Assembly: GCA_016712745.1 (NCBI GenBank)
Contig: JADJQN010000001.1
Location: forward strand, 806,001-870,000
DNA from: Sandaracinaceae bacterium
GTDB taxonomy: Bacteria; Myxococcota_A; Polyangia; Polyangiales; JADJQN01
DNA length: 64,000 nt
Direction of reading: 5' to 3'
The notes beneath the pieces are model-generated. The model made no database searches. It was not told the DNA's origin and saw only the letters and a list, made by a program, of their open reading frames with translations. Position numbers and translations under genes: made by a program. Positions within the stretch are counted from its first letter, which is position 1. Each line of letters begins with the position of its first letter. Shown here piece after piece: positions 23,831 to 33,512 of this stretch.

Positions 23831-26800
23831 CTATGGGGGCGTCGTGCCGCTGTAGCAGCATCGGAAGCCCGTTGTAGGGAATGCGTATGTCGACGAAACA
23901 ACGGTCCAGTCGAAGTCGCACTCAAGACCCCAGCCGTCGTTCGTGAACGATCCGCCGCGAAGCGGGATGCCGCCACCGCTTCGCGCGATGGTGATCTCCT
24001 TGGCGTTGCCGCTCATGTCGTAGACCGTTCCGCCCGCAACCACTGCACCACATCCCGTGAGTGATCCGGTCGGCAAGAGCGCGTCGGTCGTCGCATACTC
24101 GGCACCGTTGCAGGCGGACGTCGAGTACGTGGAGCACGCCGAGCTAAACGCCCAGGTGCAACTCATCGTTCCCTGACACGCCGTTTCCCACTCGGAGTTT
24201 TCGTTGCAGAGCGTCGCGCCCGCTGCCGTGCAGGCTGCTTGCGCCTGCGCGTAAGTTACGTTGGTCCACGGCAGCACGCCGGCCACGCTGCATGCACGAT
24301 TGCCGGCCATGCCTTGCGAAGTCGATGTCGCCGCGGGCCGTGACGCTTCGTATTGCATGATCCACTTGTTGGTCGCGTAGCGAATCCATGCGCTCGTCAC
24401 GTAGGAAGGCTCGGTACCGGGCGCGGACGCAGTCTCGTCCGTCAATCCGTCGCAGTCATCGTCAATGCCATTGCAGAGCTCCGCCGTGCCAGCGCCAAGA
24501 GCAGGCGCGTTGCACGCCGTTGACATGTGATCCGCCGTGCAAAGATGCACGCCGGTCATTCGACACGCGCCCACGCCGCCGTTGTCACAAGCAGCGTTCA
24601 ACATCGTGAACGACTCGTCGACATCGCCGTCGCAGTTGTTGTCGTAGCCATCGCAGCGCGACTCGACGGTGACCGGTTGATGGGTCGCCGGATTGAGCTC
24701 GACGAGCGTGGTGTTGTAGTTGCATGTAAAGCCTTCATTCGACATCGAGCACGTGGGCGTTGCGCCCGCACATGCCCCAATGCTCAAGCACGAAAACCCC
24801 GACGGCACGATCACGCCATCATCGCGGATACCGTCGCAGTCGTTGTCAATGCCGTCGCAAATTTCTTCGCCGCTGGGAACGCACCCATACTCGCAGCCAT
24901 CGTCCTGCTCGCCATTGAGATCGAGGAATCCGCTCTCGCACGTTGTAAATCCACACGCACCTAGCGCACACACACCGAACGCGTGCTGCGGTGCACACGG
25001 GATCCCGCATCCGCTGCAGTTATTGGGATCGTTCTGAAAATCGAATCCTTCGTCGATATTGCCGTCGCAGTTGTCATCGAAGCCGTTGCAGACTTCCGTT
25101 CCACCGATGGTGCACGAATCGGGCAACTGCGTGTCGCGCGCCGGCGCGTCACGGGTGCCGTAGTCGGGAATGTTTCCGCCGTCCATCGACATGCTCGCAT
25201 CTTCGCAATCGACGCAGAACGGATCGACGTCGCAACCCGAGGCAAGGAGCGCAACGCTCAGAGCGGCGAGTGTGCCCGCGCTACGCCGAAGAAACCTCCG
25301 GCGTAGGAGAAAGACCGAGAGCAATAGCAACGCCGCAAAGCTAGCGAGACTGCCTGCATCACCGGTCCCGGCACCCGTCGTCGAACAACCACCGCCGCCC
25401 GACGCGAGCACTCTATGATTTCCGCCAGGTATAACGTCCGCGTCGCCGCCGCCATCGGTGCGTGCCATTCCGCCGTCCGGAAGTGGAGCCGCCGTTACAC
25501 ACTCGCCGCCCGTGCACATGGTCCCGCTCGGGCATTCCACGAACACGCAGGGATCGGCGATGCAGTCACCTGTCGTTGGCTCGCACACTTGGCCGGCAAC
25601 GCACGCGTCGGCCGTGCACATGTTGGGAACGCACAAATTGGTCGCACTGTCGCAAACCGTACCTGGCGCACACGTGACAGAGGCGCACGGGTCGGGCGCG
25701 CACACGCCACTGCGGCAGGACTCGCCGGCATCGCATGTAACGCCAGCGCAAACGGGCTCGCACACACCCGAGCGACAAGCTTGGCCGGTTGCGCAGCTCA
25801 CGCCCTCGCAACGATTCGGTACACAGTAGCAAGTGTCGGTATCGTCAAAGAAGAGCACGCTGCCGCCGGGGCACTGGATGCCGAATTCGCTGCGCACGCA
25901 CATCGACGAGCAGCCGCACAAAATGCAGGCCTGACCGCCGGGGCAAAGTGCTCCGGGATCCGGATCATCGATTTCCCCGTCGCAATCGTTGTCGATGCAA
26001 TCGCAGCGCTCGGGAGTGGGTCCTGTTCCGGTGCACACGGACCAAATCGCGCTGCCCGAACCGGGGAACACTTGCGTTTCGCAGGCTTCGACTCCTGGCA
26101 TGCATGCGCCCTCGTCCATGCCGCACGGTCGCGTGATGCCGCCCTCGTCAACGAGGCCGTTGCAGTTGTCGTCGATGCCGTTGCAGGTCTCCGGCATCGT
26201 GTCGCAACTTCCCCCGCACGCAGGCACCGCGGCGCAGTCCGGATCACTGCAATCCGTGAAGCCGTCGCAGTCATCGTCGAGCCCGTTCGTGCACGCGGCC
26301 ACGGTATTCTCCGCCGTGCCAGCTGCTGCCACCGCGTTGCAACGCGTCGTCAAACCGGATGGGTCGCATTCCGTGACGCCTGGCCGCAGGCACGCACCAA
26401 CGCCGGCGCTGCAGGCCACACCGAGCGCATAGCCGTTGTCGACCACGCCGTCGCAGTCGTCGTCGAGCATGTTGCAGACTTCATTGAGTGCGCTTGCTGC
26501 GATGATGTCGTTGATCGCTTGCGCAATCTCTTCCTCGTTCGTCGCGTAGTATCCGTAGCTGTCGGTGCTCGAACAGCTCACGTCATGAAGCGGTGTGCCG
26601 CCGTACTGAGCCGTCGCTTCGATGTGCGAAGCGCGACAGCCGGTACCGAAACCGATTGAATAGGTGCGCGTTCGAAAAGCGCGTTGCTCGCCCATGTCGT
26701 AGCAATCGCCATCGTTGTTCGAGTCGATGTTGCGCTCGAAGCGCCCTCGCAAAAGAGGATTTGGATCAGTGGCTGCGATCGGATCGTCCCACGTGCCATT

Positions 26801-27634
26801 TCCGTTCAAATCGACCTGCATGCAGCCCACGTTCGCGGCGTTTGCAGGCGCGGCGTTCGCGCCGGAGCAGTTCTCTTCGCCGTCGGTCAGCATGATGACG
26901 TTCATCGGGCGGCACGAAAGGAACGGATCAGGTGCGCCCGTGCCGTTGAAATTGACAAACGGGCTGGGCGAGCCAGGAATCTGATTCGCAAGATACGCGT
27001 AGGCCGACCGCATGTTGCCGCCGAGAGGCGTGTTGTTGCGAACCGCACCGCCCGTATCGCTCGCTGTCGTTGCGAGCTCGGGACCGCCTAGGGATCCCAA
27101 TGCGGGCGTCGCGGTGCAGCTTCCCCACACGCCGTCACCCCACGCGCGCATGAGCATGCGTTGAGACTCATCGAGAGGCACGGCAATCGTGGACGTGTCG
27201 GCACATCCGTAGAACGAATACGGCAACGCGGGAAAACTTCCATGCGTCAAGGTGCCGGGCGCACTTGCACATGAGACCGAGCCGCACGCCGTGCCGCCAA
27301 AGTAGTGCGGCGTCGGCGATGCTCGACATCCAATGTTGAAGATCTGCATTCCGAACGTAGCGTCGCCCACGCCATCGGCGATATTGCGTACTGTGCACGC
27401 CAGGTCGTTGATGCGTCTGCGTGTATAGCCACACGAGTTCGTTCCGCTCCCCGTCGACGCTGTCATCGACGTCGAGTTGTCGGCCACGAGATAGAACGAT
27501 GGCCGCACAATAGTCTGCGCGTACGCGTCCGCGGACAGACAACAAAAGACAGCCAAGACACTAACGACGGGAACCAGGGCGTTACGCAAATTCACCCCTA
27601 AAAGGTACGTTGAACCACCCTCCTCCAGCAACAT
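23831..27634 (-). CDS. Giant VWA/MopE-repeat surface protein fused in frame to a MopE/SUMF1-like lipoprotein
   Basis: 1267 aa from an ATG that has GGAGA 10 bases upstream (a GTG at 27595 is possible). Order: signal peptide; VWA-like domain (FYLVADNSTSMTA as a MIDAS, VIMLTDGEENC); four MopE-type repeats (CNGIDDNCNGLVDE and variants); about five Cys-rich units (CATGQACRSGVC); a MYXO-CTERM-like tail (GGGGCSTTG, hydrophobic helix, LLRRR) near residue 785. Reading then continues without stop into a lipoprotein leader (LAALSVALLASGC), four more MopE repeats, and a C-terminal SUMF1-like region (ATLCNENSEWETACQG, LRGGSF, TTGFRCC). This is exactly two adjacent surface genes minus a stop and start. MopE repeats bind metals in methanotrophs. 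Surface adhesion or Ca2+ binding is inferred. Confidence 0.8.
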   Translation of the reverse strand: MLLEEGGSTYLLGVNLRNALVPVVSVLAVFCCLSADAYAQTIVRPSFYLVADNSTSMTASTGSGTNSCGYTRRRINDLACTVRNIADGVGDATFGMQIFNIGCRASPTPHYFGGTACGSVSCASAPGTLTHGSFPALPYSFYGCADTSTIAVPLDESQRMLMRAWGDGVWGSCTATPALGSLGGPELATTASDTGGAVRNNTPLGGNMRSAYAYLANQIPGSPSPFVNFNGTGAPDPFLSCRPMNVIMLTDGEENCSGANAAPANAANVGCMQVDLNGNGTWDDPIAATDPNPLLRGRFERNIDSNNDGDCYDMGEQRAFRTRTYSIGFGTGCRASHIEATAQYGGTPLHDVSCSSTDSYGYYATNEEEIAQAINDIIAASALNEVCNMLDDDCDGVVDNGYALGVACSAGVGACLRPGVTECDPSGLTTRCNAVAAAGTAENTVAACTNGLDDDCDGFTDCSDPDCAAVPACGGSCDTMPETCNGIDDNCNGLVDEGGITRPCGMDEGACMPGVEACETQVFPGSGSAIWSVCTGTGPTPERCDCIDNDCDGEIDDPDPGALCPGGQACILCGCSSMCVRSEFGIQCPGGSVLFFDDTDTCYCVPNRCEGVSCATGQACRSGVCEPVCAGVTCDAGESCRSGVCAPDPCASVTCAPGTVCDSATNLCVPNMCTADACVAGQVCEPTTGDCIADPCVFVECPSGTMCTGGECVTAAPLPDGGMARTDGGGDADVIPGGNHRVLASGGGGCSTTGAGTGDAGSLASFAALLLLSVFLLRRRFLRRSAGTLAALSVALLASGCDVDPFCVDCEDASMSMDGGNIPDYGTRDAPARDTQLPDSCTIGGTEVCNGFDDNCDGNIDEGFDFQNDPNNCSGCGIPCAPQHAFGVCALGACGFTTCESGFLDLNGEQDDGCEYGCVPSGEEICDGIDNDCDGIRDDGVIVPSGFSCLSIGACAGATPTCSMSNEGFTCNYNTTLVELNPATHQPVTVESRCDGYDNNCDGDVDESFTMLNAACDNGGVGACRMTGVHLCTADHMSTACNAPALGAGTAELCNGIDDDCDGLTDETASAPGTEPSYVTSAWIRYATNKWIMQYEASRPAATSTSQGMAGNRACSVAGVLPWTNVTYAQAQAACTAAGATLCNENSEWETACQGTMSCTWAFSSACSTYSTSACNGAEYATTDALLPTGSLTGCGAVVAGGTVYDMSGNAKEITIARSGGGIPLRGGSFTNDGWGLECDFDWTVVSSTYAFPTTGFRCCYSGTTPP

Positions 27635-27711
27635 CCATACGAAGTCTCCGTGCATACGTCGTGCGCGCACCTACACGAGCGGGCTGCGCCGGGGTGCGTT
27701 AGAATGCGACC

Positions 27712-28665
27712 ATGCGCCCAAAATCGCTCTTCATACTGCTCGCAATTGTTACCGCCTGCTCGGACGCAGCCGACTCGAGCGTCGATGGCGGCGCGGGTTC
27801 AGATTTAGGAGCGCGTGCGGACGCAGCAATCCCGGACTTAGGCGTCGACCGTGACGCCGGACGCAGCGACGGAGGACAACGATCCACGCTTCTCGGAACG
27901 ACGGAGCGACCTACCCGTATCATCGCTCCCCCGGTGACGAGCGGACCTGCGCCGCTGATTGTTCTGCTGCACGGCTACGGCGCAAGCGGCGCGTCGCAAG
28001 ACGTCTATCTGGGAGTCTCGCGCGCAGCTGCGGCCCGCGGCGCGTACGTCCTTGTGCCCGATGGCACCGTCGATAGCAGTGGCAAGCAGTTCTGGAACGC
28101 GACACCGGCATGTTGCGACTTCGGCGCGACGAACGTCGATGACGTCGGCTACTTGCGCGACCTCGTTCACCAAGCGATGGAGCGCTTCGAAATCGATCCT
28201 GCCCGCGTGTACTTCATGGGTCACTCCAACGGCGGCTTCATGTCGTATCGAATCGCGTGCGAGATGTCAGGCGAAGTCGCTGCGATCTTTGTGCTGGCCG
28301 GTTCGGACTACAGCAACGCAAGCGACTGCGTTCCAACCGCGCCCGTGTCCGTGATGCACCTGCACGGCACGTCTGATGAAACGATTGGATACGCAGGCGT
28401 GCCGGGTGGTTTCCCTGGAGCGGAAGCGGCAGTCGCGCGATGGGCCGGCTACGCGAGCTGCGACCCCGGGCTAGTTTCGTCGGGCGCGGCGATCGACATC
28501 GTCCCGTCCGTCGCTGGCGCAGAAACCGAAGTTTTCCACTTCGAAGGATGCACTCCAGGCTTCGATGTGCAGCTAAATCGGATGAACGGCGCGAGCCACA
28601 TCCCCATCTTCAACAGCACCATGATGGGCGACGTGCTCGACTGGCTTATCGCGCACCGTCGTTGA
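27712..28665 (+). CDS. PHB-depolymerase/feruloyl-esterase-type lipoprotein (LpqC family)
   Basis: 317 aa. MRPKSLFILLAIVTACSDAA is a lipoprotein signal with lipobox VTAC; a DAG/DLG spacer follows to about residue 60. The rest is an alpha/beta hydrolase: PLIVLLHGYGASG forms the oxyanion region, YFMGHSNGGFMSYRIACEM carries the nucleophile Ser in GHSNGG, and the late ...NGASHIP supplies the His. This matches the esterase PHB-depolymerase family (LpqC-like), secreted and likely hydrolysing ester-linked polymers such as PHB or feruloylated polysaccharide. Substrate not determinable here. The stop codon overlaps the convergent neighbour by 20 bases. Confidence 0.88.
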   Translation: MRPKSLFILLAIVTACSDAADSSVDGGAGSDLGARADAAIPDLGVDRDAGRSDGGQRSTLLGTTERPTRIIAPPVTSGPAPLIVLLHGYGASGASQDVYLGVSRAAAARGAYVLVPDGTVDSSGKQFWNATPACCDFGATNVDDVGYLRDLVHQAMERFEIDPARVYFMGHSNGGFMSYRIACEMSGEVAAIFVLAGSDYSNASDCVPTAPVSVMHLHGTSDETIGYAGVPGGFPGAEAAVARWAGYASCDPGLVSSGAAIDIVPSVAGAETEVFHFEGCTPGFDVQLNRMNGASHIPIFNSTMMGDVLDWLIAHRR

Positions 28666-30421
28666 GCATGTTTCGCGCGCGTACGAGCTGAGCGCGAAGC
28701 GTTCCGTCGACAATCAGATCCGAGTCGAGAGGATGCGGCGTCATCGCCAAGATACGCGTGAGCGCATCCGAGGTCGGGACGGCAACGTCGGCGTCGTTCG
28801 GCAAGATGCGAAGAACATCGTCGAGACCGTCGTTCAGGTAAGGCGCTGAATCGAGAGCGGCTGCGCGAACGAGCGGGTAAGCCGTGATGGTGCCTTCGAC
28901 GAGGTATTCGATGGCGGCTACCGAATCGTTGCACACGCCAACATAGCCGTAGCCATCGGCGGGCATTCCCTGAGCGACGGTCGAGCGCTCAATACGGCTG
29001 CGACGCAGGTAAGCCGCGGCTGCATCGGCCACTGCGATTGCATGCTCGTCGACGCCCGAGCCCTCGTTCGAGGTGATGTCCTTCGCTGCAAGGCCCGTCC
29101 ATGCGGGGCGCACGCTCGTTTGCGGGAAGAACGCCGCGCCTGAAGTGCCGAGGTAGAACATGACACGCGCCTCCAGATCCGGGCCGCTGATGTGCCACGT
29201 TTCTTGGCTATGTCCCATGGGCACCACAAGACTTTCGCCGCTGTCCAACCGAACGCCAGTGTCGAGCCATCCCGGCCAACGCACGTTGAGCTCACCGTAA
29301 GTCATCGAGAGAAAGTTCGCGTACGACCGCTCGTTGCGCACTTCAACGGCGTGACCATTCTGCATCAGCGCGCGCAGCAAAGCGCCAGGCGAAGTGATCT
29401 CTTGTCCTTGGTAGGTGACACTCGAACCGTTGCCGACCGACAATGACGTAAGGATCTGGGCGAGCGTCGCGCTATGTGCGGCCTGACACGCGCTTAACGT
29501 AAGGTCCGGAAAGTGACCGTTTCCGACCGACGACAAAGCTGCGTTCACGGCGGGAGGATTTGCGCGATCCGGGCTCGCGCATGTGCCGAGCAGCTCAGAA
29601 AGCTCTCCGTTCACGACGCGATCGGGCGCTGGCGCTGCCGAGTTGAAACCGCTCAGCGCCAGACGGAACGCATCGAACTGACGCAAGGGCAGCATCGGGA
29701 AGCGCTCCAGCCCTTCGAAATTCTGCGACGCAAGTACTCCATCGAGCGTCGTGTTAAGAGCAGCTCGTTCCGTCGCCCCGGGGATGAGCGTTGCAATCTG
29801 CTGCCGCGCCATCGCGACAAAGGGCTCGAGTTGACCGTTCTCTCGCAGCTCCGTAAGGAGTTGCTGCAATGAAATTTCTGGTCGCGTGCAGTTAGCGTTG
29901 CAAGTCGCCTCGAGGGTGAGCTCCGACGGACGTGCACGCTCAAGCAGGCGAAGCGTTTCGTAGGTGCCCGCGATCACGCGGTACACGCCAGGCTCTTCAA
30001 GCGTGATGTCGAGGTGCGAGTCGAGTGTGCCTGCGAAGTCGTCGTTCTGTGCGATGACGTGTCCCTCGCCTGGACCCACGGAGTCCCCGTTTCCGTCGAG
30101 CGGACCCTCGACAGCGATGTAAGCATCCACAGCACTGCCGCCGCGCAAGTCGAATGCGAGCGAGGTGTCGCCAAAGGATTGAACGCGATACGCGTGCACG
30201 ACGCTGGTCACGTCAACGCGCTGAGTCTGCCCCATCGGCAGAGGTCCCTCGTCGCGAATTTCAAACTGTCCATCGGCTTTGCCTTGCTGGAAGGAGGTGC
30301 CGGGACCGGAGGCCTTGTCCGTGTCTGCAAGACCGCGACCGGTGGCCGCCACACAGCCCGCTCCCGCGACGGCCGAGATGCACGCGAACAATACGACCAT
30401 CGATTTGCGAGAGAGAGTCAT
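28646..30421 (-). CDS. Large lipoprotein of unknown function
   Basis: 591 aa from an ATG preceded by GGAGCC. The signal peptide MTLSRKSMVVLFACISAVAG ends AGC (lipobox AGAGC). Near residues 70-160 is a beta-rich stretch resembling PPC-type domains (AYRVQSFGDTSLAFDLRGGS, EPGVYRVIAGTYETLRLLER). Helical middle (RPEISLQQLLTELRENGQLE) and a mixed C-terminal half (YANFLSMTYGELNVRWPGWL, HSQETWHISGPDLEARVMFY) show no recognised catalytic pattern. Cysteines are few (three or four), so it is not a Cys-rich surface knot. Function not inferred. It overlaps the convergent esterase gene end by 20 bases. Confidence 0.65.
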   Translation of the reverse strand: MTLSRKSMVVLFACISAVAGAGCVAATGRGLADTDKASGPGTSFQQGKADGQFEIRDEGPLPMGQTQRVDVTSVVHAYRVQSFGDTSLAFDLRGGSAVDAYIAVEGPLDGNGDSVGPGEGHVIAQNDDFAGTLDSHLDITLEEPGVYRVIAGTYETLRLLERARPSELTLEATCNANCTRPEISLQQLLTELRENGQLEPFVAMARQQIATLIPGATERAALNTTLDGVLASQNFEGLERFPMLPLRQFDAFRLALSGFNSAAPAPDRVVNGELSELLGTCASPDRANPPAVNAALSSVGNGHFPDLTLSACQAAHSATLAQILTSLSVGNGSSVTYQGQEITSPGALLRALMQNGHAVEVRNERSYANFLSMTYGELNVRWPGWLDTGVRLDSGESLVVPMGHSQETWHISGPDLEARVMFYLGTSGAAFFPQTSVRPAWTGLAAKDITSNEGSGVDEHAIAVADAAAAYLRRSRIERSTVAQGMPADGYGYVGVCNDSVAAIEYLVEGTITAYPLVRAAALDSAPYLNDGLDDVLRILPNDADVAVPTSDALTRILAMTPHPLDSDLIVDGTLRAQLVRARNMLNDGAR

Positions 30422-30585
30422 TGCGGCTCCTTGGGTCAGCTCGCCCTCCCTCCTACAAGAAACGGACCACCGAAAAGCGTAACGCTTTGCGCGCGTTCCT
30501 GTGCGAGAGGTGGATAGTTTGGTGGCCAGTTGGACGCGGGTGGCTGACCAAGCCAATGGCCGTGGTAACTTGCCCGCACTAGAAG

Positions 30586-31263
30586 ATGACGCGCTGCTTC
30601 CTCAACGTAGACGCAGGTGAATCGCCGGTCGAGCCCGAAGAACTTTTCTCGCTGGCGGCTCTTGCGAACATCGCGTGTGGGGGACACGTGGGCGACCAAG
30701 CGTCAATGGCACGCGCAGTTTTCCGCTGCGCCAAACACGGCACGCGCGTCGGAGCGCATCCTTCCTATCCTGACCGCGCCAACTTCGGGCGCGCCTCAAT
30801 CGCGATGGACGCGAACGCGTTACGAGCAACCGTCGCTGAACAATGCACTCGCCTGCGCGCGATCGCCGAGGCGCACAACGTCAGAGTCCTCTACGCGAAG
30901 TTGCATGGCGCACTCTACCACGACGCGAATCGCTCACTCGAGCTGGCATGCGCATGCCTGGCTGGGGCATGCGAGGCACTGGGCAGGGAGATCACCATCG
31001 TAGGGCCTGCGAACGGAGAGCTCGCTCGCGCGGCAAGCGACCTCGCCATTCCCTATGCGCGCGAAGGATTCGCCGACCGTGCAATGCGAAGTGACGGATC
31101 TCTTATTCCGCGAAGCGAGGCGGGCGCGTTGATCGAAAGCCCATCTCAAGCTGCCGCACAGGCTAGGTATCTCCGCACACGTGTCGATACCATCTGCGTG
31201 CACTCGGACACCGCCGGCGCTGTTGAAATCGCTCGCGCCGTGCGCGATGAGCTCGCGCTATGA
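30586..31263 (+). CDS. pxpA: 5-oxoprolinase subunit A (LamB/YcsF family)
   Basis: 225 aa, slightly shorter than the usual 240-255. Opens RCFLNVDAGESP (family: LNADLGE...), then LANIACGGHVGDQASMARAV and GTRVGAHPSYPDRANFGR, the signature region of YcsF proteins. PxpA works with PxpB and PxpC to hydrolyse 5-oxoproline (pyroglutamate) to glutamate using ATP. The pxpB start overlaps its stop by 4 bases. Some conserved loops common in longer PxpA proteins seem trimmed, but core motifs are present. Confidence 0.93.
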   Translation: MTRCFLNVDAGESPVEPEELFSLAALANIACGGHVGDQASMARAVFRCAKHGTRVGAHPSYPDRANFGRASIAMDANALRATVAEQCTRLRAIAEAHNVRVLYAKLHGALYHDANRSLELACACLAGACEALGREITIVGPANGELARAASDLAIPYAREGFADRAMRSDGSLIPRSEAGALIESPSQAAAQARYLRTRVDTICVHSDTAGAVEIARAVRDELAL

Positions 31264-31847
31264 AGCGCCTCGGGGACCGCGCACTCCTCGTCCGCCGTCC
31301 GTCCGAACTGCGCGGCGACCTACAGTGCACACTCGCAAGCATCCCTCACGCAGTCGATTACGTTCTCAGTGAAGAGCATATCGCGGTGTATTTTAATCGC
31401 GTACCGGATGTGAGCGAAGAACACATTCTGCGCGCTCTCTCAGCGCAGACAATGCCGCGCGCGCAGAAGACGACGCATACGTTACGCGTGCGCTACACCG
31501 GACCGGACCTCGCAGCCGTTGCTGAGCAAGTAGGTCTTACAGAAGCGGGTATCGTCGCGCTGCACTGTGGCGCCCTCTACGAGGTAGCCTTTCTCGGATT
31601 CATGCCGGGCTTCGCGTATCTGCGGGGCCTTCCCTCTCAATTAGTGCTGCCCCGTCGCTCGACGCCTCGCGAGCGTGTGGCTGCGGGATCTGTGGCAATC
31701 GGTGGCACGTACACGGGCGTCTATCCGTTCGCGAGCCCGGGCGGCTGGCATTTGCTCGGGGAATTAATTTCTCCCCCGCTCTTCGACGCGGAGCTCGGGC
31801 CGCTCTTGCAAGCCGGCGACGAGATCCGCTTTGTGCCGGAACTATGA
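31260..31847 (+). CDS. pxpB: 5-oxoprolinase subunit B (KipI family)
   Basis: 195 aa, short of the usual 220-240. Typical KipI/PxpB features: FLGFMPGFAYLRGLPSQLVL, then RRSTPRERVAAGSVAIGGTY and YPFASPGGWHLLGE. It forms the B part of the PxpABC oxoprolinase; in Bacillus KipI inhibits a sporulation kinase. ATGA overlaps at both ends show tight coupling with pxpA and pxpC. Confidence 0.93.
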   Translation: MKRLGDRALLVRRPSELRGDLQCTLASIPHAVDYVLSEEHIAVYFNRVPDVSEEHILRALSAQTMPRAQKTTHTLRVRYTGPDLAAVAEQVGLTEAGIVALHCGALYEVAFLGFMPGFAYLRGLPSQLVLPRRSTPRERVAAGSVAIGGTYTGVYPFASPGGWHLLGELISPPLFDAELGPLLQAGDEIRFVPEL

Positions 31848-32647
31848 CCTTGCGAATCGTCCAAAGTGTCGGCCTGTGCACCGTCCAGGATCACGGACGC
31901 GAGAGCTTGCTGCATCGCGGTATCGCTCGCGGCGGCGCGCTTGTGCGGAGTCTCTATGAACAGGCCAACGCGAACGTTGGAAACACGCCCTTCGCCGCCG
32001 CAATCGAAGTGTTGGGCAAGCTCGTTGTCGAAGCCCTGAATGAGTGCACCGTTGCGACTGATGATGCTAAGGCGCAATACCTCGCCGCTGGCCAGCGCTA
32101 TTCGGTCGAAACCAAGCGCGACAAGCGCGCATCTTACTTCGCGGTACGCGGAGGTATCGATGTGCCGGTTCGACTGGGCAGCCGTTCAACGCTTCTCAGC
32201 GCTCAGTTTGGTGGATATGAAGGGCGCTCGCTGAAAAAGGGCGACGAGGTTTGTGTCCTCGCGGGGGCTACGGCTGTCCTGAGCGCACGCACGGAAGAGC
32301 CCGCGCTAGTCTCGAGCGTCCGCATTGTTTACGGCCCTGATGCGGATGCGTTCGACTCAACGGCACTTTCGTCTTTGCTGGAAGCTGAGTGGATAGTCGC
32401 GAGCTCGAGTGACCGCGTCGGGACGCGCCTGCACGGGCCAATCCTCGCGCGCGTCAGCGTAGATCGGCGCCCCTCGATGCCCATGATCTATGGCGCCATC
32501 GAGGTCCCCGGTGATGGGCAGCCGGTCGTGCTCGGTCCCGAACACCCGATCACCGGCGGCTACCCAATTCTCGCGGTCGTCTGCGCCGACTCTACCGACG
32601 CGTTCTTCGCGCGCCCACCGGGCGCCGCAGTGCGTTTCGTTCGCTGA
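31844..32647 (+). CDS. pxpC: 5-oxoprolinase subunit C (KipA family)
   Basis: 267 aa. Core features of PxpC: a short N-terminal VQSVGLCTVQDHGRESLLHR, YFAVRGGIDVPVRLGSRSTL, and GRSLKKGDEV; close to the C terminus GDGQPVVLGPEHPITGGYPI, which is the family's hallmark. PxpC completes the 5-oxoprolinase complex, letting the cell reclaim spontaneously formed pyroglutamate. Shorter than the typical 300-330 aa. The gene ends 16 bases from a convergent gene. Confidence 0.93.
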   Translation: MTLRIVQSVGLCTVQDHGRESLLHRGIARGGALVRSLYEQANANVGNTPFAAAIEVLGKLVVEALNECTVATDDAKAQYLAAGQRYSVETKRDKRASYFAVRGGIDVPVRLGSRSTLLSAQFGGYEGRSLKKGDEVCVLAGATAVLSARTEEPALVSSVRIVYGPDADAFDSTALSSLLEAEWIVASSSDRVGTRLHGPILARVSVDRRPSMPMIYGAIEVPGDGQPVVLGPEHPITGGYPILAVVCADSTDAFFARPPGAAVRFVR

Positions 32648-32663
32648 CGCAACTTCGCACGCG

Positions 32664-33311
32664 CTACTTTGCTTTAAGCACCTTGAACGCGTGAGTCCAG
32701 TCGTTACGCAGAAAGCCCGGTATGCACCACAAGATACACAGCGGCTCGATCGCACGCGCGGCCTCGACGACACCTAGATCCTCTGTCTCCCAGCCGAACT
32801 GATCGAGAATCTCGGTCGCTTGCTTCTTTGCGCCGGCGTCGTTGCCGCAAATGAACATGGTCGGTTTGGACTCGAGCGTTGGATTCACCATCAACGCGTT
32901 GCCCACCGAGGAGAACGCTTTCACGAAGTTCGCTTTCGGCGCGCGCTTCTGCAGCCGCTCCATCAGTGAATCATTGAGCGTCGTGAAGTACGAGACCAAT
33001 CCGTTCGACGGAGGCGCATCGGCGATAGGATTCGTCGCATCGAGAATCGTCTTACCAGCGAGCGAATCAACCCCGCATGCATCAATGGTCTCGACGGCGC
33101 CCGTGCCTTTTACAGCGAGCACGATCACGTCACCGAATTTTGCAGCGTCCGCGTACGTGCCTATTTGAGCTTTCGCTCCCGCGGAGGCCTTCCACTCTTC
33201 GAGCTTTTTTGCGTCGCGAGATGCGCGCATGACCTCGTAGCCGTGCTTGAGGAAACCGTTCGCGAGCGTCTGTCCAACGGCACCCGAACCTAAAACGCCG
33301 ATTTTGATCAT
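32664..33311 (-). CDS. F420-dependent-type NADP reductase (NAD(P)-binding)
   Basis: 215 aa from an ATG preceded by GGAGCT. Begins MIKIGVLGSGAVGQTLANGF, a Rossmann dinucleotide-binding fold (GxGxVG), then YEVMRASRD, where an Arg/Ser after the second strand indicates preference for NADP, KGKTGAVETIDACG (mobile loop), and TILDATNPIADAPPSNG. This is the layout of coenzyme F420-dependent NADP reductase/NADP oxidoreductase family proteins. Whether F420 is used in this organism is unknown; many bacterial members use other substrates. It is convergent with pxpC. Confidence 0.82.
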   Translation of the reverse strand: MIKIGVLGSGAVGQTLANGFLKHGYEVMRASRDAKKLEEWKASAGAKAQIGTYADAAKFGDVIVLAVKGTGAVETIDACGVDSLAGKTILDATNPIADAPPSNGLVSYFTTLNDSLMERLQKRAPKANFVKAFSSVGNALMVNPTLESKPTMFICGNDAGAKKQATEILDQFGWETEDLGVVEAARAIEPLCILWCIPGFLRNDWTHAFKVLKAK

Positions 33312-33512
33312 TGTAGCTCCTCGCATGTGCTGGCGCGGAAAGCGCCCGGAAAACTACATGCGCGCGGCGCAGCGATCTTGCAACGAAAATTGTAAGGCCC
33401 TCGCTCGAAGCCAAAGTGCAAACGCCAACGCCTCCGGCCATCGGGGTGGCACGGAGGCGGTGACGTTGATCTGCATTGCTGCGTGAACGATGGCCCGTAC
33501 TAGCAAATCGAT

